Source: Acidimicrobiia bacterium
GTDB taxonomy: Bacteria > Actinomycetota > Acidimicrobiia > IMCC26256 > PALSA-555
Length of the DNA stretch: 64,000 nucleotides
Assembly: GCA_035948415.1 (NCBI GenBank)
Contig: DASZJD010000029.1
Location: 1 to 64,000 of the forward strand
Reading direction: 5' to 3'
The position numbers and the translations under genes are program-made. Below are positions 50,623 to 58,631 of the stretch, piece by piece. The notes below the pieces were generated by a model that searched no databases, was not told the DNA's origin, and saw only the letters and a program-made list of their open reading frames with translations. Position 1 is the stretch's first letter. Every line of letters begins with the position of its first letter.

Positions 50623-51629
50623 CAGGACGTGGGCTGGCGCGGCTCGAGCCCGGCCGCCCGATAGGCGGCGTCGATGACGCGCATGTTCGCCACGGCGTCG
50701 GCCGGCGTCGTCGGGTAGGGCGCGCCCTCCCGGACCGCGGCGAGGAAGGCGCGCAGCTGGTAGGTGTAGGTGGCTTCGCCCTTGATCCGCTCGCGACGAC
50801 GGCGCTCCGCGCCGGTGTCAGGGTCCCGCCGCCGCACGGTCAGGCGGTGGAAGTACTGCGGCGCGGTGAGGTTCGTGACCGCCAGCGTCCCGTGCTCGCC
50901 CTCAACGCGCGCGCCGAGGCTGAAGAGCTTCCGCGACAGCAGCGCGCACTCGAACGAGCCCGCGAGCGAATCGGTGAACCGCAGCTCGCCGCGCAGCCAC
51001 CGGTCGACGCCCGGCCTGATGCACCGCGCCCTCGCCGCGACGACCTCGGGCTCCGAGCCCGCCAGCGTGCGCGCCTGGTGGATGGCGTAGCAGCCGATGT
51101 CCATGACGGCGCCGCCGGCGAGGTCGAGCCGGTAGCGGATGTCGTGGCGGAGCGGGAGGGCGATGCACGCGCGCGTGTCGATCCGTCGTAGGGCCCCGAG
51201 CTCGCCGCTCCGGAGGATCTCCACGACCCGCGCCACGAGCGGGTGGTAGCGGTAGTGGAACGCCTCCATGACCACGAGGCCGGACTCGGCCGCCGCCGCC
51301 GCCACCCGTTCCGCCTCGCTCGCGTTCGCGGTCAGGGGCTTCTCGCACAGCACCGGCTTGCCGGCCTCGAGGGCGGCGAGGGTCCAACGGCCGTGCAAGC
51401 CGTTCGGGAGCGGGTTGTACACCGCGTCCACGCCGGGGTCGCCCAGCAGCTCCTCGTAGGAGGAGTGGACGGTCGGGATGCCGTGCTTCCTCGCGAACCG
51501 GTCGGCGCGGTCGCGGTCGCGGGCCGCCACGGCGACGACCTCCACGTCCGGGACGAGGCGGGCCGGCTTGATGAGCGCGGCCGGCGTGATCCGAGCTGCG
51601 CCGAGGGTGCCGATGCGGAGCGGTTCCAT
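50622..51629 (-). CDS. Gfo/Idh/MocA-family oxidoreductase
   Basis: A 335-residue NAD(P)-dependent oxidoreductase of the glucose-fructose oxidoreductase family. IGTLGAARITPAALIKPA (6-23) starts the Rossmann domain, CEKPLTAN (about 95-102) has the Lys-Pro motif, and YRYHPLV and GGAVMDIGCYAIHQ (about 176-189) line the active site, resembling trans-1,2-dihydrobenzene-1,2-diol dehydrogenase relatives. ATG 51629 has a leaderless-type -10. Followed by the Nudix gene in the same operon. Sugar or diol substrate unknown. Confidence 0.93.
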   Translation of the reverse strand: MEPLRIGTLGAARITPAALIKPARLVPDVEVVAVAARDRDRADRFARKHGIPTVHSSYEELLGDPGVDAVYNPLPNGLHGRWTLAALEAGKPVLCEKPLTANASEAERVAAAAAESGLVVMEAFHYRYHPLVARVVEILRSGELGALRRIDTRACIALPLRHDIRYRLDLAGGAVMDIGCYAIHQARTLAGSEPEVVAARARCIRPGVDRWLRGELRFTDSLAGSFECALLSRKLFSLGARVEGEHGTLAVTNLTAPQYFHRLTVRRRDPDTGAERRRRERIKGEATYTYQLRAFLAAVREGAPYPTTPADAVANMRVIDAAYRAAGLEPRQPTS

Positions 51630-51636
51630 GCCGCGG

Positions 51637-51642
51637 AGCCTA
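51637..51642 (-). promoter_or_regulatory. Leaderless-type -10 for the Gfo/Idh gene
   Basis: Minus-strand TAGGCT ends 7 nt before ATG 51629. On the plus strand the overlapping TATGGC (51641-51646) faces the divergent CoA-transferase gene but misses the final T. Confidence 0.55.
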
Positions 51643-51705
51643 TGGCGGACCTGGCGACGCGTGCGCGAGCATGCGTCGCCCCCGTCAGCGGAGGAACCTC
51701 CACGC

Positions 51706-54036
51706 GTGCTCGAGGACATCCGGGTCGTCGACTGCTCGACCGACATCGCCGGGCCGTACTGCACGAAGCTCCTCGCCGACGCCGGCGCTGATGTCGTGAA
51801 GGTGGAGCCCCGCGCCGGCGGCGATCCGCTGCGCTCGTGGGGCTCCGGCGCGCTCTTCGAGTTCCTGAACACCTCGAAGCGCTCGGTCACGCTGCCGACC
51901 GACGATCCCGCCTTCGCCGAGCTGTGCCGCGCCGCCGACGTGCTCGTGGAGCCGCCGCCCACCGGCCCCCTCGACGTCCGGCGCCTCCGCGACGGCCACC
52001 CCGCCCTTGTCGTGGCCTCGATCACGCCCTTCGGGCTCGACGGCCCCTGGGCGGGCTGGGCGGCCACGGAGTTCACGCTCCAGGCCTGGTGCGGTTCGAC
52101 CGGCTCCCGAGGCCTCCCCGAGACGCCGCCGGTGGCGGCCGGGGGCCGCATCGGCGAGTGGATGGCGGGCACCTACGCCGCGGTCGCCGTCGCCGCCGCG
52201 GTGCGGCGCGCCCGTCGCACCGGCCGCGGCGAGCACATCGACGTGGCGACCCTCGACGCCATGGCGGTCTCGATGAACACCTACACGTCGGTGTTCGCCG
52301 AGTTCCTGGGCTGGCCGCCCCTCCGGCGCCCGACGCGCACGATCGAGATCCCGTCGATCGAGCCCGCCGCCGACGGCTACGTGGCCTTCACGACCAACAG
52401 CGCCCAGCAGTTCGCCGACTTCATGGTGCTGATCGAGCGGCCCGACCTGGTCGAGGACCGGGAGCTCGCCAAGCACCTCGGCCGCTTCAAGCGCCGCCGC
52501 GAGGTCCTCGCCATGATCCACGACTTCACCACCCGGCACACGACCGCCGACCTGCTCGAGCGGGCGGCGCTGCTGCGGATCCCGAGCGGGCCGGTCGGCA
52601 ACGGCGAGACGGTGACGACCTTCGACCACTTCGTGGAACGGAAGGTGTTCGTCGAGAACCCGGGCCGGCGGTTCGTGCAGCCGCGGATCCCCTACCGCGT
52701 CGGCGGCGTGGAGGCGCGCCCGTTCACGCCCGCGCCGGCGCTCGGGGCCCACGACGGCAGCGTCCCGTGGCCGCCCCGCGCGCGCGTGCCGGCGAGCGAC
52801 GAGGACGAGCTGCCGCTGGACGGGATCCGGATCGTCGACTGCACGGCGTGGTGGGCGGGACCGGCCGCGACGCACGCGCTGGGCTGCCTCGGCGCCGACG
52901 TCATCAAGGTCGAGTCGGTGGGGCGCCCGGACCTCATGCGGTACACGAGCACCCGGCGCCCGTCGGAGGATCAGTGGTGGGAGTGGGGACCGCTGTTCCA
53001 CGGGGCCAACAACAGCAAGCGCGCGATCACGCTCGACCTCACGACGCCCGAAGGCGTCGAGCTCTTCGAGCACCTGCTCCGGACCGCCGACGTCCTGCTC
53101 GAGAACTTCACCCCGAGGGTCATGGAGCAGTTCGGCCTCACGTGGGAGCGGGTGCACGCGCTGAACGAGACGCTCACGATGGTGCGGCTGCCGGCCTACG
53201 GCCTCGACGGCCCGTGGCGAGACCGCACCGGCTTTGCCCAGACGATGGAGGGGATTACCGGGATGGCGTGGGTCACCGGCCGTCCGGAGGACCCGCCGCT
53301 GCTCCCCCGCGGCGCGTGCGACCCGCTGGCGGCGATGCACGCCGTGTTCGCGACGCTCCTCGCGCTCGACGAGCGGGACCGCAGCGGCGAGGGGCGCCTC
53401 GTCGAGGCCCCCATGATCGAGGCGGCCCTGAACATGGCCGCCGAGCAGGTCGTCGAGTTCTCGGCCTCCGGCCGCCGCCTCGAGCGCACCGGCAACCGAG
53501 GCCCCGGCGCCGCGCCCCAGGGCGTCTACCCCGCCGCCGGCGACGAGGAGTGGCTGGCGCTGGCGGTCGCCACCGACGAGCAGTGGGAGCGGCTGCGGAC
53601 CGAGCTCGACGACCCCGCCTGGGCCCGCGATCCCGCCCTCGCCACCGCCGCCGGTCGGCGAGCCGCGCACGACGCGCTCGACACGCAGCTGACGGCGTGG
53701 TGCGCGACCCAGGACGCCCGGGCCGTCGCCGAGCGCCTCGCCGCCGCCGGGGTGCCGGCCGGGTACGTGATCGACGCCCGCGACATCGCCCACAACCCGC
53801 AGATGCTCCACCGCGGCCTCTTCGAGGTGGAGGAGCACCCCGTGACGGGCTCCCACCCGATCCCGACGCTGCCGTTCCGGTTCCGAGACCGGGCCCGCGG
53901 GTGGCTGCGCCGACCGGCGCCGACGCTCGGCCAGCACAACGACGACGTGCTCGGCGGGCTGCTCGGCCTCGGACCGGACGACCTGGCGGCGCTGCGCGCG
54001 GCGGGCGTCATCGGCGAGCGGCCTCGGGGCATGTGA
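51706..54036 (+). CDS. Tandem-domain CaiB/BaiF family III CoA-transferase
   Basis: A 776-residue protein holding two family III CoA-transferase domains in a row. Domain 1 (about 1-350) starts LEDIRVVDCSTDIAGPYCTK; domain 2 (about 370-770) starts LDGIRIVDCTAWWAGPAATH, with ADVIKVE in both. Domain 2 keeps the FAQTMEGITGMAW region where the catalytic Asp would lie but has no clear Asp there; domain 1 has ATEFTLQAWCGSTG, with Glu. The nucleophile may therefore be altered. GTG 51706 has GGAGGAA 9 nt upstream. First gene of a four-gene operon with thiolase-like and DUF35 genes. Confidence 0.9.
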   Translation: MLEDIRVVDCSTDIAGPYCTKLLADAGADVVKVEPRAGGDPLRSWGSGALFEFLNTSKRSVTLPTDDPAFAELCRAADVLVEPPPTGPLDVRRLRDGHPALVVASITPFGLDGPWAGWAATEFTLQAWCGSTGSRGLPETPPVAAGGRIGEWMAGTYAAVAVAAAVRRARRTGRGEHIDVATLDAMAVSMNTYTSVFAEFLGWPPLRRPTRTIEIPSIEPAADGYVAFTTNSAQQFADFMVLIERPDLVEDRELAKHLGRFKRRREVLAMIHDFTTRHTTADLLERAALLRIPSGPVGNGETVTTFDHFVERKVFVENPGRRFVQPRIPYRVGGVEARPFTPAPALGAHDGSVPWPPRARVPASDEDELPLDGIRIVDCTAWWAGPAATHALGCLGADVIKVESVGRPDLMRYTSTRRPSEDQWWEWGPLFHGANNSKRAITLDLTTPEGVELFEHLLRTADVLLENFTPRVMEQFGLTWERVHALNETLTMVRLPAYGLDGPWRDRTGFAQTMEGITGMAWVTGRPEDPPLLPRGACDPLAAMHAVFATLLALDERDRSGEGRLVEAPMIEAALNMAAEQVVEFSASGRRLERTGNRGPGAAPQGVYPAAGDEEWLALAVATDEQWERLRTELDDPAWARDPALATAAGRRAAHDALDTQLTAWCATQDARAVAERLAAAGVPAGYVIDARDIAHNPQMLHRGLFEVEEHPVTGSHPIPTLPFRFRDRARGWLRRPAPTLGQHNDDVLGGLLGLGPDDLAALRAAGVIGERPRGM

Positions 54037-55238
54037 TGGCGGCGTCGGACACGGACTGGGGCTGGGCCACCGAGTACGAGGACGTCCGCGGCGCGGTCGC
54101 GCTGTGCGGGGTCGGCGAGTCCGAGCACACGAAGGCGTCGGGGCGCACGCCGACCCAGATCCTCGCCCAGGCGGTTGAGCGCGCGCTCGACGACGCCGGG
54201 CTGTCGCCCGCCGACATCGACGGCCTCATGTACGTGCCGTTCGGCGAGCAGTTCGACGTGGCGGCGTACCACCGGCACTTCGGCACCAGCCACGACATGT
54301 GGGAGTCCGCCGCCGGCGGCGGCATGCGGCAGGCCGCCAGCGCGCCGTACGACGCCGCGCTGGCGCTGCGCGACGGGAAGGCCCGGTACATCCTGAACTC
54401 GTTCGGGGTCGCGTGGGCGACGCAGCGGTCCGAGATGGTCGGCGGTCCGGGCCAGTCGCACGCCCAGGAGCAGTTCAAGCAGAACCTCGAGGTGCCGTTC
54501 GGCTGGTTCCCCCAGCCGGTCTACTTCGCCACCGTGGCCCGCCGTCACATGCACGAGTTCGGCACCACCCAGGAGCAGCTGGGCGCGGTGGCGGTGGCGT
54601 GTCGGCGGCACGCCAACCTCACGCCCGGTGCGGTCATGCACGACCGCCCGTTGACGATGGAGCAGTACCTCGCCTCGCGTCCGATCGTGGCGCCGTTCCG
54701 ACGCGAGGACTGCTGCCTCATCTCCGACGGCGGTGGCGCGTACATCATGACGACGCCCGAGCGGGCTCGCGACCTGCGGACACCGCTGGTGGAGCTCGCC
54801 GGCGTGGGCCTCGGGAACTCGGTGACCGGCACGCACTGGGCCGAGCAGCCCGCGTTCACGTCGACGCCGCAGGTGTTCGCCGCCCCGGTGGCGTTCCGGA
54901 TGGCGGGCCTGGCGCCGGCCGACGTCGACGTCTACACGTGCTACGACCCGTTCACGATCCACACGGTCATGCAGATCGAGGACAGCGGCTTCTGCGAGAA
55001 GGGCGGCGGGGGCGAGTTCGTGGCCGGCGACGCCCTGCACTTCGACGCCGGCCGGCTCCCGACCAACACCCACGGGGGGCTGCTCTCCCACGCCTACGTG
55101 CTCGGCATCGCCCACGTCGTCGAGGTGGTCCGCCAGCTGCGGGGCGAGGCGGCGGCGCAGGTCCCCGACGCGACCGTCGGCGTCTACGGCGGGTACACCG
55201 GGCCGCAGGCGGCGACGCTGATCCTGCGGCGAGGCTGA
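54036..55238 (+). CDS. Thiolase-like protein (SCP-x/Ltp2 type) without nucleophilic Cys
   Basis: A 400-residue thiolase-fold protein paralogous to the one at 41084. ALCGVGESEHTKAS starts it; CRRHANLTPGAVMHDRPLT and CYDPFTIHTVMQ (about 305-316) follow, then [19 protein letters not shown] near the end. The catalytic Cys position reads AAGGGMRQAAS, and the GHPxG motif has become HAYVLG, so it cannot act as a normal thiolase. ATG 54036 overlaps the CoA-transferase stop (TGATG). With the following DUF35 protein it likely makes an aldolase-type complex. Confidence 0.9.
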   Translation: MAASDTDWGWATEYEDVRGAVALCGVGESEHTKASGRTPTQILAQAVERALDDAGLSPADIDGLMYVPFGEQFDVAAYHRHFGTSHDMWESAAGGGMRQAASAPYDAALALRDGKARYILNSFGVAWATQRSEMVGGPGQSHAQEQFKQNLEVPFGWFPQPVYFATVARRHMHEFGTTQEQLGAVAVACRRHANLTPGAVMHDRPLTMEQYLASRPIVAPFRREDCCLISDGGGAYIMTTPERARDLRTPLVELAGVGLGNSVTGTHWAEQPAFTSTPQVFAAPVAFRMAGLAPADVDVYTCYDPFTIHTVMQIEDSGFCEKGGGGEFVAGDALHFDAGRLPTNTHGGLLSHAYVLGIAHVVEVVRQLRGEAAAQVPDATVGVYGGYTGPQAATLILRRG

Positions 55239-55240
55239 GG

Positions 55241-55669
55241 ATGCGACCCGAGTTCCCGCTGCCCGACACGACCTGGGCGCCGACGGCCGAGTTCTGGGCC
55301 GGCGCGGCGCGCCACGAGCTCCGCATCCCGCACTGCGGGCGGTGCGGCCGGGCCTGCTGGTACCCGCGGGAGCGGTGCCGCGACTGCGGCGGCTCGAGCT
55401 TCACGTGGCGCACCATGAGCGGTCGCGGGACCCTGTTCTCGTGGGTGGTGGTCACGCACGCGTTCCTGCCGCACTTCGGCGACCTGGTGCCGTTCGTGCC
55501 CGGGCTCGTCGCGCTCGACGAGGACCCGGCGGTGCGCGTCGCCACCCGGGTCGTGGACGTCGACCCCGACGCCCTCGCCTTCGACCTGCCCGTGCAGGTC
55601 ACGTTCCGCCCGATCAGCTTCGCCGGGGTCGAGGGCTCGGTCACCGCCCCGCTGTTCGTGCCGGCATGA
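55241..55669 (+). CDS. DUF35 OB-fold/zinc-ribbon acyl-CoA-associated protein
   Basis: A 142-residue partner protein. WAGAARHELRIPHC begins the helix and the zinc ribbon follows with CGRC and CRDC (about 31-49); the OB fold covers the rest, with SGRGTLFSWVVVTHAFLPHF and FDLPVQVTF. ATG 55241 lies 2 nt after the thiolase-like stop. Such proteins close the acyl-CoA tunnel of thiolase-like partners. Its stop overlaps the small membrane protein start (ATGA). Confidence 0.92.
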   Translation: MRPEFPLPDTTWAPTAEFWAGAARHELRIPHCGRCGRACWYPRERCRDCGGSSFTWRTMSGRGTLFSWVVVTHAFLPHFGDLVPFVPGLVALDEDPAVRVATRVVDVDPDALAFDLPVQVTFRPISFAGVEGSVTAPLFVPA

Positions 55670-55962
55670 GCGACCGCCGACCCGACACCTTCGTCCCGGT
55701 CGACGGGTTCTGGTGGGTGACGAACGCGGGCGGGATCGCGCTCACCGGCGTCCTCGCGGCGGCGACCGGGCGGCGGGGGCTCCGGTGGCTGTTCTGGGGC
55801 GCGGTCGCCACCCACGCCGTCGAGGCCGCGTACACGTACCGGGCGGCGCGGCGAGCCGGCTTCGGCCGGCGCGCCCCGCGGTGGGCGCTCCAGACGCTCG
55901 GCGTCGGGTTGCCGTCGCTGCGGGCGCTGCGGGCCGCCCGGCTGGAGGCCGAGGCTCAGTAG
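55666..55962 (+). CDS. Small DUF4499-like membrane protein
   Basis: A 98-residue protein with two or three hydrophobic segments (about 18-35, 41-57 and a weaker one near 74-86). HAVEAAYTYRAARRAG and WALQTLGVGLPSL (about 73-85) match the pattern of DUF4499, the family of eukaryotic TMEM254; I hold this with moderate certainty. ATG 55666 overlaps the DUF35 stop by 4 nt, so it is the last gene of the CoA-transferase/thiolase-like operon. It may anchor that complex at the membrane. Its end overlaps the convergent dehydrogenase by 7 bp. Confidence 0.7.
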   Translation: MSDRRPDTFVPVDGFWWVTNAGGIALTGVLAAATGRRGLRWLFWGAVATHAVEAAYTYRAARRAGFGRRAPRWALQTLGVGLPSLRALRAARLEAEAQ

Positions 55963-56885
55963 CCGGCGTCGACGTCGACGACGCCCTCGAGCGGCTCCCC
56001 GGCGCGATACCGCCGCAGGTTGTCGATGAACGTCGCCACCAGCAGCTCGCTGGCGCCGGGCATGCTCCAGGAGATGTGCGGGCTCAATCGGACCTGGGGG
56101 TGCGAGTACATCCAGTGGCCGTCGGGCAGGGGCTCGGGCGACACCGCGTCGAGCGAGGCCATCGCCACCTGGCCTCGATCGAGCGCGGCGCGCAGCGCGT
56201 CCTGGTCGACGAGCGAGCCCCGGGCGATGTTCACGAGGTGCACCCCGGGCTTCACCGCCGCGAACGCGGCCTCGTCGAGCAGGTGATGGGTCTCCGGCGT
56301 CGCCGGCGCGGTGAGGACCAGGTGGTCGGCGACGGCCAGGACCTCGGCGAGCGATCCGGCCGCCTCGACGCCGGGTACCGGCGACCGACGGTCGGTGCGA
56401 CGCCGGGCCACGATCCGCATCTCGAAGGGCCGGGCTCGCGCCGCGACCGCGGCGCCGATGCCTCCGAGCCCGACGAGGCCGAGCGTCCGGCCGGCGAGGC
56501 CGCCGAGCTCGGCGGCGTGCCACTGGGCCGGGCCCTCGGTGATCCAGGCCTCGGGGAGGCGCTTCTCGAAGGCGAGCAGCTGGGCCAGCACCCACTCGGC
56601 GATCGGCACCGCGCTGGCGCCGCGCGAGCAGGTCAGGGTCCGCTCCCCCACCAGCGCCAGCGGGAAGCGGTCGACGCCGGTGCCCATGGTGTGGATCCAG
56701 CGGACACCGCGGCTGAGCACGTGCTCGAGGTTCGGCAGGTCCCACGGGATCGTGAAGAGCACCTCGCCGTCGACGCCCGGCTCGAGCTCGCCGTCGCCGG
56801 GGATCTCGAGGACCTCGACCCCGGGGACGGCCTGTCGCACCTGGTCGGCGACCGGGCCGCGGACGTGGCTCAGGATCCGCGTCAC
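55956..56885 (-). CDS. D-2-hydroxyacid dehydrogenase-family protein
   Basis: A 309-residue NAD-dependent D-isomer 2-hydroxyacid dehydrogenase, reducing 2-oxoacids. VGLGGIGAAVAARA (about 143-156) binds NAD, NIARGSLVD (about 222-230) carries the substrate-binding Arg and the late SPHISW the catalytic His; a Glu is near DAVSPEPLP. SRGASAVPIAEWVLA is the hinge. GTG 56885 overlaps the amidohydrolase stop (GTGA). Last gene of the five-gene minus operon. Substrate unknown. Confidence 0.93.
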   Translation of the reverse strand: MTRILSHVRGPVADQVRQAVPGVEVLEIPGDGELEPGVDGEVLFTIPWDLPNLEHVLSRGVRWIHTMGTGVDRFPLALVGERTLTCSRGASAVPIAEWVLAQLLAFEKRLPEAWITEGPAQWHAAELGGLAGRTLGLVGLGGIGAAVAARARPFEMRIVARRRTDRRSPVPGVEAAGSLAEVLAVADHLVLTAPATPETHHLLDEAAFAAVKPGVHLVNIARGSLVDQDALRAALDRGQVAMASLDAVSPEPLPDGHWMYSHPQVRLSPHISWSMPGASELLVATFIDNLRRYRAGEPLEGVVDVDAGY

Positions 56886-57694
56886 GGCAGCTCCGGCCAG
56901 AGCGCGCCGGCGGTGCCCGAGAGGACGCGGGCGCGATCGTCGTCGCCGAGCTTCGACGCCGCGTGCCGCGCGTAGTCGGCCAGCTCGACGTACGGACGGT
57001 CGTGGGTCTGGCTGTAGTCCGAGCCCCACATGAGGCGCCGGGCGCCGAAGCGGGCCACGAGCTCGGGGAGCAGCTCCCGCACGTCGCCGTGGCCGGCGGC
57101 GGCGTCGAGGGCGATCGTCGACACCTTCAGGGCCACGTTCGGGAACGGGACCAGCGCCAGGAGATCGTCGGGCAGGCCGCGCGCGAAGTCGGCGAAGCCG
57201 CAGTGGTCGAGCGCGAGCGGGAGCGACGGCAGCCGCGGCAGCGCGTCGACGAGCGCCGGCAGGTGCTCGGCGAGCAGGGTCACGACCACCGGCACCCGCT
57301 GCGCGGCCGCCACCGACCAGACGGCGCGGGGCTCGGCGACCCCGCCGTCGTGGATCGCGACCCAGCGCAGCCCGCGCGCGCCCGCGCGCAGCAGCTGCTC
57401 CGCCGCCCCCGCGGGGTCTGCGCCGGCCAGGTCGACGCACGCGACGGCGGTGCAGCGGCCCAACGCGCTCGCCGCGGCGTCGAGCGTGTAGCGGTTGTCG
57501 AACCGGTAGGCGCTGATGGCCTGCACGAGCACGGCGGCGCGCACGGCGGCGTCGTCGAGGAGCCCGAGGAGGCGCTCGATCGAGCACGGGTCCTCCCGGT
57601 ACCAGGGGGCGGTGACGCCGCTCGGGTCGAGCGGGTAGCGCGCCTCGTCGTCGGAGACGACGTGCACGTGCGTGTCGACGAGCGGCACGGTCAC
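56882..57694 (-). CDS. Amidohydro_2 family hydrolase with full HxH motif
   Basis: A 270-residue TIM-barrel amidohydrolase of the lactonase/2-pyrone-dicarboxylate hydrolase type, shorter than the other members in the window. LVDTHVHV (5-12) is an intact DxHxH metal motif, LALDHCGFADF supplies another His and RLMWGSDYSQTH the late Asp. GTG 57694 lies 10 nt after the SDR stop. It may open a lactone ring formed by the neighbouring dehydrogenases. Substrate unknown. Confidence 0.92.
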   Translation of the reverse strand: MTVPLVDTHVHVVSDDEARYPLDPSGVTAPWYREDPCSIERLLGLLDDAAVRAAVLVQAISAYRFDNRYTLDAAASALGRCTAVACVDLAGADPAGAAEQLLRAGARGLRWVAIHDGGVAEPRAVWSVAAAQRVPVVVTLLAEHLPALVDALPRLPSLPLALDHCGFADFARGLPDDLLALVPFPNVALKVSTIALDAAAGHGDVRELLPELVARFGARRLMWGSDYSQTHDRPYVELADYARHAASKLGDDDRARVLSGTAGALWPELP

Positions 57695-57704
57695 GGCGGC
57701 GCCG

Positions 57705-58631
57705 TCACGGTCGGAACCCGTCGAGCATGCGGTCGAGGTCGCCGCGCCCGGCCGGGAAGGGCGTCCACGGGCCGTCGGCCATGATCGTGTCCCAGTGGCT
57801 GCGCACGGACTCGGGCGTGAGCGGCCGGCCCCGCCACCCGTCGTTGACGGCGACGGTGACACGCCCGACGTAGCCGCCGCCGACGCTGAAGCACTCGCCG
57901 GTCACGGTGCAGCGCTCGTGCACGAGCCACGCCACGACCGGGGCGACCTCGTCGACCGAGAGCCAGTCGTGGAGGGCCGGGGACGCCGGGATGGGCCCGA
58001 AGCCGCCGGGTCGGGTCTTGGCGCACGGCGCCACGACGTTCACCGTGATGCCGTGCTCGGCGCCCTCGAGGGCGAGCGCCCGAGTGAAGCCGACGACGCC
58101 GAGCTTGGTCGCGGCGTAGCCGGTCATGTGCGGGACGCCCCAGAGCCCGGCACCGGAGGACAGGTTCAGCACCCGTCCGGAGCCGGCGGTGACGAGGGTC
58201 GGCCAGGCCGCCCGCGTGACGTGGAACGCCCCGCCCAGCTGCGACGACAGCTCGTCGTCGAGCAGCCGCGGGCCGTAGTCCGCGAACGGGGCCTGCCGCA
58301 CCACGCCGGCGTTGTTGACGACGACGTCGAGCCGGCCGAAGGTGTCGAGCGCGGTCTGGACGATCGCGGCGGCGCCCTCCGGCGTCGTCACGCTGTCGGT
58401 GCTGAGCGCCGCCGCCCCGCCGGCGGCTCGGATCTCCGCGACGACGTCCTCGGCCGGGTTGCGGCTCGGGGGGTCACCGGTCCCGTCGGTGTCGCTGATC
58501 GCCACGCCGAGGTCGTTGACGACGACCTGGGCGCCCCGCGACGCCAAGAGGAGGGCGTAGGCGCGGCCGAGGTTGCGCCCCGCCCCGGTCACCACCGCCA
58601 CCCGGTCGTCCCAACGCAGCTCGGTGCTCAG
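57705..58631 (-). CDS. SDR of the multifunctional-enzyme (hydroxyacyl-CoA dehydrogenase) type
   Basis: A protein of about 308 residues, an SDR of the branch that includes 3-hydroxyacyl-CoA dehydrogenases (FabG-like/MFE type): TGAGRNLGRAYALLLASRGA (about 15-34), VVNDLG, NNAGVVRQ and YAATK. The C-terminal extension (WRGRPLTPESVRSHWDTI) is typical of that branch. The start is uncertain: the best placed codon is CTG 58631, overlapping the upstream stop as CTGA; no ATG or GTG lies before the first strand. Substrate probably a hydroxyacyl-CoA. Confidence 0.85.
   Translation of the reverse strand: MSTELRWDDRVAVVTGAGRNLGRAYALLLASRGAQVVVNDLGVAISDTDGTGDPPSRNPAEDVVAEIRAAGGAAALSTDSVTTPEGAAAIVQTALDTFGRLDVVVNNAGVVRQAPFADYGPRLLDDELSSQLGGAFHVTRAAWPTLVTAGSGRVLNLSSGAGLWGVPHMTGYAATKLGVVGFTRALALEGAEHGITVNVVAPCAKTRPGGFGPIPASPALHDWLSVDEVAPVVAWLVHERCTVTGECFSVGGGYVGRVTVAVNDGWRGRPLTPESVRSHWDTIMADGPWTPFPAGRGDLDRMLDGFRP

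Noticed and set aside
51685-53937. 750-residue minus-strand open frame opposite the tandem CoA-transferase
   Set aside because: Composition is that of a codon-position shadow; the plus strand has clear CoA-transferase motifs throughout.
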